NCBI RefSeq assembly: GCF_030209375.1
Contig: NZ_JARVSC010000010.1
Span: 78,728-142,727, forward strand
Direction of reading: 5' to 3'
From: Plantibacter sp. ME-Dv--P-122b
GTDB lineage: Bacteria; Actinomycetota; Actinomycetes; Actinomycetales; Microbacteriaceae
Length of the DNA stretch: 64,000 nucleotides
A program made the translations under genes and the position numbers. Positions within the stretch are counted from its first letter, which is position 1. Each line of letters begins with the position of its first letter. Positions 42,163 to 51,211 of this stretch are shown here, one piece after another. Below the pieces are notes generated by a model. The model saw only the letters and a program-made list of their open reading frames with translations. It was not told the origin of the DNA and did not search any database.

Positions 42163-42612
42163 ATGTTCGTGTTGTCGTTGCTGCTCATCGTCCTCACGAT
42201 CATCGCGCTCATCGACGTGGTGGGTCAGCCCGAGCCCGTCGTGCGCAACCTGCCCAAGATCGTGTGGGTGCTGCTCATCGTCTTCATCCCGCTCATCGGC
42301 GTCGCCCTGTGGTTCCTGCTCGGCAAGGACTGGTCGACGAGCCGGATCAAGCTCCCCGAACGCCGTGGCCGGAAGCAGTCGCGGACGTCCGGTTCGTGGG
42401 GCCCTGGTCGCGGTCCCTCGTCGACCGCGACGCCCTCGCCGTCGCAGCCCGACCGTGCCGTCAGCAGCACGGAGGAACAGCTCGCGGCCCTCGAGCGCGA
42501 GATCCAGGCCGCCGAGGACGCCGAGCGTATCCGCAAGCTCGAGCTGGAGATGAAGCGCGACGACGGCCTCGGCACCGACGACGGTCCCCGCCTCGGCACG
42601 GATCGCTCCTGA
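42163..42612 (+). CDS. PLDc_N-domain membrane protein
   Basis: 149 residues. Two membrane segments (about 1-20 and 30-53) form a PLDc_N domain (LPKIVWVLLIVFIPLIGVALWFLLGKDW), the N-terminal membrane part of cardiolipin synthases. It stands alone here, without the phospholipase D catalytic HKD motifs. The C-terminal half is a charged, Ser/Pro-rich cytoplasmic tail with a predicted coiled coil near 105-130 (TEEQLAALEREIQAAEDAERIRKLE). Function unknown. Confidence 0.85.
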   Translation: MFVLSLLLIVLTIIALIDVVGQPEPVVRNLPKIVWVLLIVFIPLIGVALWFLLGKDWSTSRIKLPERRGRKQSRTSGSWGPGRGPSSTATPSPSQPDRAVSSTEEQLAALEREIQAAEDAERIRKLELEMKRDDGLGTDDGPRLGTDRS

Positions 42613-42627
42613 CCACACCCCGGCCGT

Positions 42628-42715
42628 CGTTCGCAATTCAGGACGCGAACGGCGCGTCGCTCCCGGAACCGAGATTCCGAGAGCGACGCGCCGAGGCGGT
42701 CCTGAATTGTGAACG
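42628..42715. repeat. A-type inverted-repeat element (copy A4) with a second inner stem
   Basis: Outer arms are CGTTCGCAATTCAGGAC (42628-42644) and GTCCTGAATTGTGAACG (42699-42715), with one mismatch. A perfect inner stem is GGCGCGTCGCTC (42651-42662) with GAGCGACGCGCC (42681-42692). It lies between the convergent PLDc_N and rhaS genes and ends 2 nt from the rhaS stop codon, so it could serve as a terminator there. Confidence 0.9.
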
Positions 42716-42717
42716 GG

Positions 42718-43779
42718 TCAGAAGTCGTACTTGTCGATGTTCGACGCGTCGAAGGTGGTCGGCGGGCCGACGATGACGGTGCCGTCGGCGCCGACCTCGC
42801 GCTCACCGAGGTCGCCGGCCTCGAAGGTGTCGCCCTCCTTGCCGGTGATCGTGCCCTCGGCGAGTGCCTTGCCGGCGAACGCGGCGACGTAGCCGAGCTG
42901 AGCCGGGTCCCACAGCGCGAACGCGGTGACGGTGCCGTCCTTCACGAACGGACGCATCTCGTTCGGGAGGCCGAGGCCGGTCAGCGCGACCTTGCCCTTG
43001 TACTCCGAGGTGGAGAGGTAGCGGGCGGTCGCGGCGATGCCGACCGTCGTGGGCGAGATGATGCCCTTGAGGTTCGGGTGCGCCTGGAGCAGACCCTGGG
43101 CCTCCTGGAACGACTTCGTGTCGTCGTCGTCGCCGTAGACCTTCGCGACGAGCTTGATGTCCTTGTAGTCGGGGTTGGAGGCGAGCTCCTCCTCCATGTA
43201 CGCGATCCACTCGTTTTGGTTCGTCGCGTTGGCCGTGGCCGAGAGGATCGCGATCTCGCCCGAGCCACCGATCTGCTCGGAGATGAGCTTCGTCTGGATT
43301 AGGGCGACGTCCTTGGCGACGACCTGGGAGATGAAGACGTCGCGGCAGTCCTTGCTGGTGTCGGAGTCGAAGGCGACGATCTTCGCGCCGCCGTCACGGG
43401 CCTCCTTGAGGGCGGGGCAGACGGCGTCGGGGTCGTTCGCCGCGATGACGATGACGTTCGTGCCGGCCTGGGTCTCGGCGTTGATGAACGACACCTGGCT
43501 GGACGCGCTCGCCTCGAGCGGGCCGACGACCTCGGTGGCGCTGAAGCCGGCCGCCTTCGCGCCGTCCTTGCCGCCGCCGAGCACGACGTCCGTGTACGGG
43601 TTGTTGAGCTGCTTGGGGATGAAGGTGATGCTCTCCGCGGCTCCGCCTCCACCACCTGATCCCGCGGAGTCGCCGGTGGCGCACCCCGTCGCGATGAGTG
43701 CGAGGGAGGCTGCTGCGGCGATGAGGGCCGCTGCGCGACGGGCCGAACGGCCTGCTGCGCGGTTTCGAATCGACTGCAT
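42718..43779 (-). CDS. rhaS: rhamnose ABC transporter substrate-binding lipoprotein
   Basis: 353 residues. The lipoprotein signal ends ALIATGC, giving Cys33, followed by a Gly-rich linker. The mature part is a type I periplasmic-binding fold of the RbsB family: FIPKQLNNPYTDVVLGG, NVIVIAANDPDAVCPAL and a characteristic internal cysteine pair as in RhaS. It would capture L-rhamnose outside the membrane. AAGGAAC precedes the ATG. It is the last gene of the rhaT-rhaP-rhaQ-rhaS operon, after a 70-nt gap. Confidence 0.92.
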   Translation of the reverse strand: MQSIRNRAAGRSARRAAALIAAAASLALIATGCATGDSAGSGGGGGAAESITFIPKQLNNPYTDVVLGGGKDGAKAAGFSATEVVGPLEASASSQVSFINAETQAGTNVIVIAANDPDAVCPALKEARDGGAKIVAFDSDTSKDCRDVFISQVVAKDVALIQTKLISEQIGGSGEIAILSATANATNQNEWIAYMEEELASNPDYKDIKLVAKVYGDDDDTKSFQEAQGLLQAHPNLKGIISPTTVGIAATARYLSTSEYKGKVALTGLGLPNEMRPFVKDGTVTAFALWDPAQLGYVAAFAGKALAEGTITGKEGDTFEAGDLGEREVGADGTVIVGPPTTFDASNIDKYDF

Positions 43780-43849
43780 TGTCTGTTCCTTTCTGGATAC
43801 GCCTGGTGCTGTGGCGTGGGGTGCCCCGAGGGCTGCGCCGATCGGGAGA

Positions 43850-44950
43850 TCAGTGCTGGGGCAGGCTGCGTCGGATCCGTCGGTGGTGGTTCCACTGCTT
43901 GACGGATTCGAAGATACTGGGGCCGACCACCGAGGCGATCAGCAGGGTCCCGGTCACGATGATGAGGACGACGTCGGAGACGCGGCCGAGTCGGAGCGCG
44001 TAGTTGATGGTGCCGATGAGCAGCACACCCGCGACGACACCCGGGATGGACCCCTTGCCGCCGAAGATCGAGACGCCGCCGAGGAGCACGGCCGCGATGA
44101 CGGCGAGTTCGAGCCCGGAGGCGTTGTCGCTGCGGGCGCTCGAGTAGCGGAGCGTCCAGAACACCCCCGCGAGGGCCGAGACACCGCCGGTCGCGACGTA
44201 GAGCCAGAACTTCGACCGCGCGACCTTGATGCCGACGAAGCTCGCGGCCTCCGTGCTGTACCCGAGCGCGTAGAGCCCGCGGCCGAAGGGGGTCAGGTGC
44301 AGGATGACCCCGAAGGCGAGCACGACGACGAGGACCCCGACCATGACCACGGGGATGCCGGTCGAGCCGATCTTCGACGTGAAGAACGCGGTGAGCTCGG
44401 GCGGGAAGTTCGCGACCGCGTTGTCGCCGATGACGACGAGCGCGAGGCCGCGGAACAGTGCGAGCGTGCCGATCGTCACCGCGAGGGACGGGAGTCCGAC
44501 CACGGCGATGAGGAAGCCGTTGAACGCGCCGGCGACGACTCCGACGAGCAGCCCGATGAGGAGGACGACGCCGATGTCCATCCCGCCGCCGGCCCACAGC
44601 ACACCGATGACGGCGCTCGTGAGGCCCGCGGTGCTCGCGACGGACAGGTCGATCTCGCCGGTGATGATGACGAGCGTCATCGGCATCGCGATGAGGAGGA
44701 TCGGGATGACGTCGAGGAGGAGGAAGCCGACCGTGACGGCGGAGGCGAACCGCGGGATGAGCAGGCAGGCGCCGATGACGACGACGAGGAGCGCGTAGAT
44801 CATGATCGCGTCGCGGCCGAGCAGGATGCGCGAGGCGCCGGTGCGGCCCTTCGGTTCGGCCACGAGCACGCCGGTGGTGTCGGTGCCGAGCGGGCCGGAG
44901 CCCTTGGTGAACGGAGCCTTCGGGGCTGCCGGGGTCTTCAGATCAGACAT
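43850..44950 (-). CDS. rhaQ: rhamnose ABC transporter permease
   Basis: 366 residues. A hydrophilic N-terminus (about 45 residues) is followed by about 9-10 membrane segments. The RbsC-type signatures are LVIITGEIDLSVASTAGLTSAVIG, LPSLAVTIGTLALFRG and LELAVIAAVLLGGVSIFGGKGSIPGV. It pairs with the upstream permease as a heterodimer. Its start overlaps the rhaP stop by 8 nt. Confidence 0.9.
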   Translation of the reverse strand: MSDLKTPAAPKAPFTKGSGPLGTDTTGVLVAEPKGRTGASRILLGRDAIMIYALLVVVIGACLLIPRFASAVTVGFLLLDVIPILLIAMPMTLVIITGEIDLSVASTAGLTSAVIGVLWAGGGMDIGVVLLIGLLVGVVAGAFNGFLIAVVGLPSLAVTIGTLALFRGLALVVIGDNAVANFPPELTAFFTSKIGSTGIPVVMVGVLVVVLAFGVILHLTPFGRGLYALGYSTEAASFVGIKVARSKFWLYVATGGVSALAGVFWTLRYSSARSDNASGLELAVIAAVLLGGVSIFGGKGSIPGVVAGVLLIGTINYALRLGRVSDVVLIIVTGTLLIASVVGPSIFESVKQWNHHRRIRRSLPQH

Positions 44951-45995
44951 CGCGTGCCTCGCTCATTCGCAGTTTCTTGGCCGTACGGAGGCTGGCGACG
45001 CGGTCGATGATGATCGCGGCCAGGATGAGGATGCCCACGATCGCCTGCTGCCAGAACTTGTCGACGCGCAGGGCGGTGAGGGCGCTCGTGATGGTGGTGA
45101 GGAGGATCGCGCCGATCGCGGCACCGGCGACGGAGCCGCTGCCGCCGAAGATCGCGACACCGCCGACGACGGCCGCCGCGACGACGTCGAGCTCCATGCC
45201 CGACCCGGTGGTAGCGCCGACCGAGTTGAAGCGGGAGGCGTAGAGCACGCCGGCGAGCCCGGCGAGCAGCCCGTTCGCCAGGAAGGCGAGGAAGACGCGG
45301 CGGCCGACCGGGATGCCGAACAGCTTCGCGGCGTCGGGGTCCGACCCGATCGCGTAGAGGTCGCGGCCGGAGCGGGCGCCGGCCATGTAGACGGCGACGA
45401 CGACCACGACGAGGATCGCGATGAGGGTGATGACCGGGAAGCCGAGGACGGTGTCGACGGACAGGTTCCCGAACGCGTCGGGTCGGTCGTCGGCGAAGTA
45501 CTGCGTGCCACCGGCCCACGCGTTGTTCAGGCCTCGGTAGATGTAGAGCGTGCCAAGGGTGATGACGAGGGCGGGGACCTTCGCGATCGTGACGAGCGCA
45601 CCGTTGATCGCACCGAGCACCGCACCGAGCAGCATCGCGATGGCGAACACCGCGATGATCGGCAGCTGCGGCATCGTCGCGAACATCGTGCCGGTCGCGA
45701 AGGCGACGAGCCCCAGGATCGAGCCGACGGACAGGTCGACGTTGCGGGTGATGATGACGAGCGCCTGACCGACGGCGAGGATGATCATGATCGTCGCGTT
45801 GAGGAGGAGGTCCTTCACCCCCTGTGCGGACAGGAACAGCGGGTTCGCGAGGTAGGTGACGAGTACGAGGACGACGAGCGCGATGGTGACCGGGAGTTCC
45901 CGGAGTCGCACGATCGACGCGATCGGGTTGGTCGTGCGCTCGGTCGCGATGGTGACGGGGCCGCCGCCGCCCGGCTTCGTGGTGGTGTCGGTCAT
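44943..45995 (-). CDS. rhaP: rhamnose ABC transporter permease
   Basis: 350 residues. An RbsC-family permease with LVIITRNVDLSVGSILGLVAFATG, VPALVITLGTLYIYRG and VVAAAVVGGVAIFGGSGSVAGA. It overlaps the ATP-binding gene by 4 nt (ATGA) and the next permease by 8 nt, so the operon is translationally coupled. It shares about the same motifs as rhaQ but is clearly a separate subunit. Confidence 0.9.
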   Translation of the reverse strand: MTDTTTKPGGGGPVTIATERTTNPIASIVRLRELPVTIALVVLVLVTYLANPLFLSAQGVKDLLLNATIMIILAVGQALVIITRNVDLSVGSILGLVAFATGTMFATMPQLPIIAVFAIAMLLGAVLGAINGALVTIAKVPALVITLGTLYIYRGLNNAWAGGTQYFADDRPDAFGNLSVDTVLGFPVITLIAILVVVVVAVYMAGARSGRDLYAIGSDPDAAKLFGIPVGRRVFLAFLANGLLAGLAGVLYASRFNSVGATTGSGMELDVVAAAVVGGVAIFGGSGSVAGAAIGAILLTTITSALTALRVDKFWQQAIVGILILAAIIIDRVASLRTAKKLRMSEARDV

Positions 45996-47545
45996 CGTGC
46001 GCCTTCCAGGGAACCGGTGGCCGCGTGCATCACGGTCTCCGGGGTCGCTTCTTCGCGGGTGAGCTCGGCGGTGATCCGGCCCTCGTGCATGACGAGGACG
46101 CGGTCGGCCATGCCGAGGACCTCGGGCAGTTCGGAGGAGATCATGAGGATCGCGATGCCGCGGCCGGCGAGTTCGGAGATGAGGCGGTGGACTTCGCTCT
46201 TCGTGCCGACGTCGATGCCGCGGGTGGGCTCGTCGACGATGAGGAAGGTCGGCTCGGTGGCGAGCCACTTCGCGAGGACGACCTTCTGCTGGTTGCCGCC
46301 GGAGAGGGTGGAGACCGCGTACTCCTGGGAGCCGGTCTTCACCTGGAGGCGGGCCGACCACTCCTCGGCCGCCTCGCGTTCGCGGCGGCCGGAGATGATC
46401 CCGAACCGCGCGAGCCGGTGGCGGAGGGTGAGGGTCGCGTTGCGGGCGACCGACAGGTCCATCACGAGCCCCTGCTTGCGGCGGTCCTCGGGGACGAAGC
46501 CCATGCCGGCGTCGATCGCGGCCTGCGGGTCGCCGGCCTTCACCGGCTCGCCGTCGAGCGTGACGCGTCCGGTGTCGTAGGGGTCGATGCCGAAGACGGC
46601 GCGGGCGACCTCGGTGCGCCCGGCACCGACGAGTCCCGCGAGGGCGACGATCTCGCCCGAGCGCACCGTGAACGAGATGTCGGAGAAGACGCCGGCGCGC
46701 GACAGCCCGTCGACGGCGAGGACCGCGTCGCCGACCTCCGCGTCCTGCTTGGGGAAGAGGGCGGCGATGTCGCGGCCGACCATCTGCCGGACGATCGCGT
46801 CGACCGAGGTCTCGCTCGTGACGTGCGTGGCGATGTAGCGGCCGTCGCGCATGACCGTGATGCGGTCGCACAGCGCGAAGACCTCCTCGAAGCGGTGGGA
46901 GATGAACATGATGCCGGCGCCCGCGTCGCGCAGGGAGCGGGCGACCTGGAAGAGGCGGTCGACCTCGACGCCGGAGAGCGCGGCGGTCGGTTCGTCCATG
47001 ATGAGGACCTTGGCGTCGAGCGAGATGGCCTTCGCGATCTCGATGATCTGCTGGTCGGCGATCGACAGGCCCTCGGCGACGCGGTCGGGGTCGATCTGGA
47101 CGCCGAGGCGGTCGAACAGGGCGCGGGCGGCTTTCCGCATGGCGCCCGTGCTGATGAGCCCCAGGCCGTTCTTCGGCTGGCGGCCGATGAAGATGTTCTC
47201 GGCGACGGTGAGGTCGGGGAACAGCGTCGGCTCCTGGTAGATCACGGAGATGCCCGCGGCCTTGCTGTCGGCGACCCCGCGGAAGGCGACGGGCTTCCCT
47301 GCGAGGGTGAAGTCGCCGGCATCTGGGGTGTAGAGCCCGGCGAGGATCTTCACGAGCGTGGACTTCCCGGCGCCGTTCTCACCGACGAGCGCGTGGATCT
47401 CGCCGGCCTCGATCTGGATGGTGCCGTCGGCCAGGGCGACGACGGGGCCGAAGGTCTTGGCGGCTCCGACGAGGGAGAGCGCCGGCTGGGCGCTGCGCCC
47501 GGCGGGCTCGGTGCGCGTCGGCTGCGCTGGATGGTCGATCGTCAT
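45992..47545 (-). CDS. rhaT: rhamnose ABC transporter ATP-binding protein
   Basis: 517 residues with two nucleotide-binding domains, as in sugar ABC importers of the RbsA type. The first has Walker A GENGAGKSTLVK and a divergent signature (LSIADQQIIEIAKA). The second has a degenerate Walker A (GLVGAGRTEVARA) and a normal signature LSGGNQQKVVLAKW. The start at 47545 gives MTIDHPAQPTR. It is the first gene of the transporter operon, with a perfect rhamnose-type LacI operator 47 nt upstream. Confidence 0.92.
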   Translation of the reverse strand: MTIDHPAQPTRTEPAGRSAQPALSLVGAAKTFGPVVALADGTIQIEAGEIHALVGENGAGKSTLVKILAGLYTPDAGDFTLAGKPVAFRGVADSKAAGISVIYQEPTLFPDLTVAENIFIGRQPKNGLGLISTGAMRKAARALFDRLGVQIDPDRVAEGLSIADQQIIEIAKAISLDAKVLIMDEPTAALSGVEVDRLFQVARSLRDAGAGIMFISHRFEEVFALCDRITVMRDGRYIATHVTSETSVDAIVRQMVGRDIAALFPKQDAEVGDAVLAVDGLSRAGVFSDISFTVRSGEIVALAGLVGAGRTEVARAVFGIDPYDTGRVTLDGEPVKAGDPQAAIDAGMGFVPEDRRKQGLVMDLSVARNATLTLRHRLARFGIISGRREREAAEEWSARLQVKTGSQEYAVSTLSGGNQQKVVLAKWLATEPTFLIVDEPTRGIDVGTKSEVHRLISELAGRGIAILMISSELPEVLGMADRVLVMHEGRITAELTREEATPETVMHAATGSLEGAR

Positions 47546-47591
47546 TGAGGGTCCGTTCCTCCACGGTGAGGGGCTCGCTCCCGGCGGGATG

Positions 47592-47603
47592 TGAATCGAT
47601 TCA
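47592..47603. promoter_or_regulatory. LacI-type operator TGAATCGATTCA upstream of the rha transporter operon
   Basis: A perfect 12-bp palindrome identical to the core of the operator upstream of rhaM. It lies before rhaT, the first gene of the ABC operon. Confidence 0.78.
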
Positions 47604-47706
47604 GGGTCGGGAGCACCTGCACTGTATGGCCGCCCGATCGCGCGCGGCAAGGCGAAGCGGTCGTTCCTGACAGGACCTTCAGAAACGGCGCCCCGGTCGG
47701 CTCGCC

Positions 47707-47712
47707 TAGGCT
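47707..47712 (+). promoter_or_regulatory. -10 box TAGGCT of the response regulator gene
   Basis: TAGGCT lies 30 nt before the GTG at 47743, which has AAGGAGGA at 5 nt spacing. This is therefore a leadered transcript. Confidence 0.45.
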
Positions 47713-47742
47713 GTGGATGCTCGATGGCGAAGGAGGACGACC

Positions 47743-48447
47743 GTGCGGATCCTCGTCGTCGATGACGAACGCGAGATGGCTGGCCTCATCTCCCGCGGTC
47801 TCGGGTCGGACGGCCACGACGTGACGACCGCGTTCGACGGCCCGACCGCGCTGGACCTCGCGCGGCAGGCGGTCGCGGCGGCGTCCGGTGGCGACGCGGG
47901 GTTCCAGGTCGCGGTCGTCGACGTCATGCTCCCCGGGCTCTCCGGATTCGCGGTCTGCCGCGAGCTCAAAGGCCTCGACCCGACGCTCGCGGTGATCCTG
48001 CTCACGGCACGCGACGCCGTGGACGACCGGGTCCGTGGGCTCGACGCCGGGGCCGACGACTACATGATCAAGCCGTTCGCCTTCGCCGAGCTCGCCGCCC
48101 GGATCCGCGCGGTCCGGCGTCGGGACGCGCTCACCGTGCAGCCCCGCTTGGACGTCGGCGGGCTGATGCTCGACCTGCACCGACATCGGGCTCGCGTCGG
48201 CGACCACGACGTGCCGCTGAGCGGGACCGAGTTCGACGTCCTCCGGGTGCTCGCGACCGAGCCGGGTGTCGTCGTCTCGCGGGTGGCCATGCTGCGGGAG
48301 GTCTGGGAGACCTTCGACAACATCGACCCGAACGTCGTCGACCAGTACATCAGCCGCCTCCGTCGCAAACTCGACCTTGCGGAGGCTGGCGTCCGCATCG
48401 TGACGAGCCGCGGTGTGGGGTTCTCGCTCGTCGCCGCAGGGAGCTGA
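47743..48447 (+). CDS. OmpR-family response regulator
   Basis: 234 residues. The receiver domain has acidic residues VDDE at 7-9, the phosphoacceptor D60 (VVDVMLPG) and the Lys in DYMIKPF. The C-terminal winged helix spans about 135-234, with GTEFDVLRVLATEPGVVVSR and NVVDQYISRLRRKLD. AAGGAGGA fixes the GTG start. The kinase gene follows after 4 nt. No target is evident; the two genes stand alone between the rhamnose transporter and its probable regulator. Confidence 0.94.
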   Translation: MRILVVDDEREMAGLISRGLGSDGHDVTTAFDGPTALDLARQAVAAASGGDAGFQVAVVDVMLPGLSGFAVCRELKGLDPTLAVILLTARDAVDDRVRGLDAGADDYMIKPFAFAELAARIRAVRRRDALTVQPRLDVGGLMLDLHRHRARVGDHDVPLSGTEFDVLRVLATEPGVVVSRVAMLREVWETFDNIDPNVVDQYISRLRRKLDLAEAGVRIVTSRGVGFSLVAAGS

Positions 48448-48451
48448 GGGC

Positions 48452-49885
48452 GTGTCGGCGGACCGTCGTCGGTCGACGCGGCACCACGGCATCCGCACGC
48501 GGATCGCCGGGGGCAGTCTGCTCATCGCCGTCGTCGTGTCGCTCGTCGCCGGGCTCGCGATCAACGCCCAGCTGGAGCGCATCGTCCGTGACGGCACCGT
48601 CCAGGCGCTCCGCAGCGACGGTGCGCAGTACGTGTTCGCGCTGCAGGCGAGACCCGACGACCCGCTCCAGGGACCCGGCCTCGGCACCCGCATCGCGGTC
48701 ATCGCCCCCGACGGCTCCATCCCGGTCTTCAGCCTGCCGACGACGCTCGCCGCGCAACTCCCGGCGCTCGCCGCGACGCGGGAGGTCACGACGGTCGACG
48801 CCGGCTCCGCCACCTACATCCTGTTGTCACAGCCCGTGACCGTCGGTGGCGACACCTGGTACGTCATCGCCGGACGTGACGAGGCCGAGGAGACGACCGT
48901 CCTCGTCCAGATGCGCCTCCTGCTCGTCGGGTCCTTCGCGCTCCTCGTCCTCGGTGTGGCGGCCGGCGGGTGGATCCTGACGACGGTGTCGCTCCGGCCC
49001 GTCACCCGGCTCCGGGTGAGTGCGCAGAGCCTCAGCGAACGGTCGACGGACGAGGTGCTGCCGGTCGGCCGCGCGGACGACGAGATCGCCCAGCTCGCGA
49101 TCACCCTCAACGACCTCATCGAGCGGCTGCGGGCCTCGGCGGACCGCGAACGGCAGCTCGTGTCCGACGCGAGTCACGAGCTCCGGACGCCGCTCGCGAT
49201 CCTCCGCACCCAGCTCGAACTCGCGCGCCTCGAGGACTCGTCGCGCGAGCAGCTGCTCGCCGACATCGAGGGGGCGGAGCGCAGTGCGACGCGGCTGTCG
49301 GCGCTCGTCACCTCACTGCTCGAGCTGTCCCGCATCGAGGCGGCGACGCCGGAGGAGCGGACGAGCGCGGCCAGGCTGGAGGCCGACGTGCTCGAGGCGG
49401 TCGAGCGCGCGCGGTTCCGGGTCGCCTCGGACGACGCGCTGGCCGGGATCGAGGTCGAGTACGTGAGTGCGGTCGCCGGGAGCGGGCCGGGGGAGGGCGC
49501 GGCGGTGTACGCCGTGCGCGCTGACGATGTCGGTCGGGTCGTCGACAACCTCGCGGGGAACGCGCTGCAGGCCTTCACCGAGCGTGGTGGTGCTCCGCGC
49601 CGGGTGTCGGTCATCCTCGACGACGAGGGCGGTCAGCTCACGCTGCGGGTGTCGGACAACGCCGGAGGGCTCGACCCGGCCTTCGAACCGCGGGCGCTCG
49701 AGCGGTTCAGCCGGTCGGATGCGACGCGGTCCTCCGGGCACGGTTCCGGTCTCGGGCTCGCGATCGTCGCCGCCATCGCGCGCAACGCGGGTGGGGCGAT
49801 CGTGCTGCACAACCGTCCCGGCCACGGTCTCGAGGTCGTCGTCACCCTGCCCGCCGCGACGGCCCGACCGGTCGACCTGGCCTGA
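48452..49885 (+). CDS. sensor histidine kinase
   Basis: 477 residues. One membrane segment lies near residues 22-42 and another near 160-185, enclosing an extracellular sensor of about 115 residues. A HAMP domain follows, then the H-box SDASHELRTPLAILR (H242), N-box VVDNLAGNALQ, G1 SDNAGGLD and G2 GHGSGLGLAIV. It autophosphorylates and passes phosphate to the upstream response regulator. The sensor region has no family I recognise. Confidence 0.93.
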   Translation: MSADRRRSTRHHGIRTRIAGGSLLIAVVVSLVAGLAINAQLERIVRDGTVQALRSDGAQYVFALQARPDDPLQGPGLGTRIAVIAPDGSIPVFSLPTTLAAQLPALAATREVTTVDAGSATYILLSQPVTVGGDTWYVIAGRDEAEETTVLVQMRLLLVGSFALLVLGVAAGGWILTTVSLRPVTRLRVSAQSLSERSTDEVLPVGRADDEIAQLAITLNDLIERLRASADRERQLVSDASHELRTPLAILRTQLELARLEDSSREQLLADIEGAERSATRLSALVTSLLELSRIEAATPEERTSAARLEADVLEAVERARFRVASDDALAGIEVEYVSAVAGSGPGEGAAVYAVRADDVGRVVDNLAGNALQAFTERGGAPRRVSVILDDEGGQLTLRVSDNAGGLDPAFEPRALERFSRSDATRSSGHGSGLGLAIVAAIARNAGGAIVLHNRPGHGLEVVVTLPAATARPVDLA

Positions 49886-49893
49886 TCGTCGGC

Positions 49894-50059
49894 CCCTTCT
49901 CAGGAGTCGCCCGGCGTGTCGGGGTCGGGCGGGGCCGCCGCGCCGGGGGACTCCTGCGTTGGGGACGGATGCGGGTGGGTGGCCCGTTCTCAGGAGTCGC
50001 CCGGCGTGTCGAGGGTCGGGCGGGAACGCCGCGCCCGGGAAGTCCTGAGTTGGGGACGG
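49894..50059. repeat. two tandem C/A-type inverted-repeat elements (copies C2 and C3)
   Basis: C2 spans 49894-49968 and C3 49983-50059. Both begin TTCTCAGGAGTCGCCCGGCG and end in CCTG(A/C)GTTGGGGACGG, with a period of about 90 bp. Left arms are of the C type and right arms resemble A2. They fill most of the 276-nt gap between the kinase and LacI genes; the rest (50060-50161) holds only the LacI leader. Confidence 0.85.
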
Positions 50060-50161
50060 AGACGACCGGGGCAACCTGCGCGGGCGCGACGAGTCACTGC
50101 ATGCGACAATGAGCCAGCCCGCCCGGCGTCACCTGGCGAGTCCGACAGGCGAAGGGGAGCC

Positions 50162-51193
50162 GTGAGCGCGAGCGTGAAGGACGTCGCGGCGAGAGCCGGC
50201 GTCTCGGTCGGGACCGTCTCCAACGTGCTGAACCGCCCCGAGAAGGTCTCGCCCGTCACGGTCGAACGCGTCCACGCGGCGATCGACGAGCTCGGCTTCG
50301 TGCGGAACGACGCGGCCCGCCAGCTCCGCGCCGGACGCAGTCGCAGCGTCGGCCTCGTCGTGCTCGACGTCGGCAACCCGTTCTTCACCGACGTCGCCCG
50401 CGGCGCCGAGGATCGAGCCGATGCGGAAGGGTGGTCGGTCCTGCTCGGCAACAGCGACGAGAGTGTCGACCGCGAGCGCGCCTACCTCGACCTCTTCGAG
50501 GAACAGCGGGTCGCCGGCGTGCTCATCACCCCGCTCGGCGACGACCTCACCCGGCTCGGCCGACTGCGCGACCGTGGCACGCCGACGGTCCTCGTCGACC
50601 GGCAGACCGACGACACGAGCTTCTCGTCGGTCGCCGTCGACGACGTCGCAGGTGGGCGACTCGCGGTCGAGCACCTCATCGGACTCGGTCGGCGGCGCAT
50701 CGCGGTCGTGGGTGGGCCGTCGTCGCTCCGGCAGGTCGTCGACCGGCTCGCCGGTGCGCGTCAGGCGGTCGATGCAGCCGCGGCCGGTGGTGCCGAGGTC
50801 ACCCTCGAGGTCGTGGAGACCACCGCGTTGACGGTCCTGCAGGGCCGTTCCGCGGGCGAGACCATCCGGAACCGCCCTCGCGACGAATGGCCCGACGCGG
50901 TGTTCGCGGCCAACGACCTCCTCGCGATGGGGGTCCTGCAGGCGTTCAGCATGCTCGGTTCGGTGCGCGTGCCGGACGACATCGCCCTGATCGGGTACGA
51001 CGACATCGACTTCGCGTCGGCGGCGGTCGTCCCGCTGTCGTCGATCCGTCAGCCGAGCGCGCTCATCGGTCACACCGCCGTCGAGCTCCTGCTCCGTGAG
51101 GCGGACGCGGGCGCTCGACGCGTGCCCGAGCAGATCGTCTTCCAGCCGGAACTCGTCGTCCGGCAGTCGACGGTCGGCGTCGACCCGTCCTGA
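50162..51193 (+). CDS. LacI-family regulator, probable rhamnose regulator
   Basis: 343 residues from the GTG at 50162, with GAAGGGGAG upstream. The helix-turn-helix VKDVAARAGVSVGTVSNVLN and the hinge VRNDAARQLRAG are followed by a sugar-sensor domain with VVLDVGNPFFTDVARGAED and LIGYDDIDFASAAVVPLSSIRQP. It is the LacI gene nearest the rhamnose transporter operon, and palindromes with a CG centre lie upstream of the rhamnose genes, so I assign the operators to it. The other LacI gene has a different palindrome next to it. Confidence 0.9.
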   Translation: MSASVKDVAARAGVSVGTVSNVLNRPEKVSPVTVERVHAAIDELGFVRNDAARQLRAGRSRSVGLVVLDVGNPFFTDVARGAEDRADAEGWSVLLGNSDESVDRERAYLDLFEEQRVAGVLITPLGDDLTRLGRLRDRGTPTVLVDRQTDDTSFSSVAVDDVAGGRLAVEHLIGLGRRRIAVVGGPSSLRQVVDRLAGARQAVDAAAAGGAEVTLEVVETTALTVLQGRSAGETIRNRPRDEWPDAVFAANDLLAMGVLQAFSMLGSVRVPDDIALIGYDDIDFASAAVVPLSSIRQPSALIGHTAVELLLREADAGARRVPEQIVFQPELVVRQSTVGVDPS

Positions 51194-51211
51194 GGCGGGT
51201 GCCGCCCTGCG

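Noticed and set aside
46871..47240. Plus-strand frames opposite the rhamnose ATP-binding gene
   Set aside because: Both nucleotide-binding domains are intact on the minus strand, and the opposite frames lack any recognisable motif.
49894..50059. CRISPR-like array (two direct repeats of about 90 bp)
   Set aside because: Only two diverged copies, each internally an inverted repeat, with no regular spacers and no cas genes nearby.
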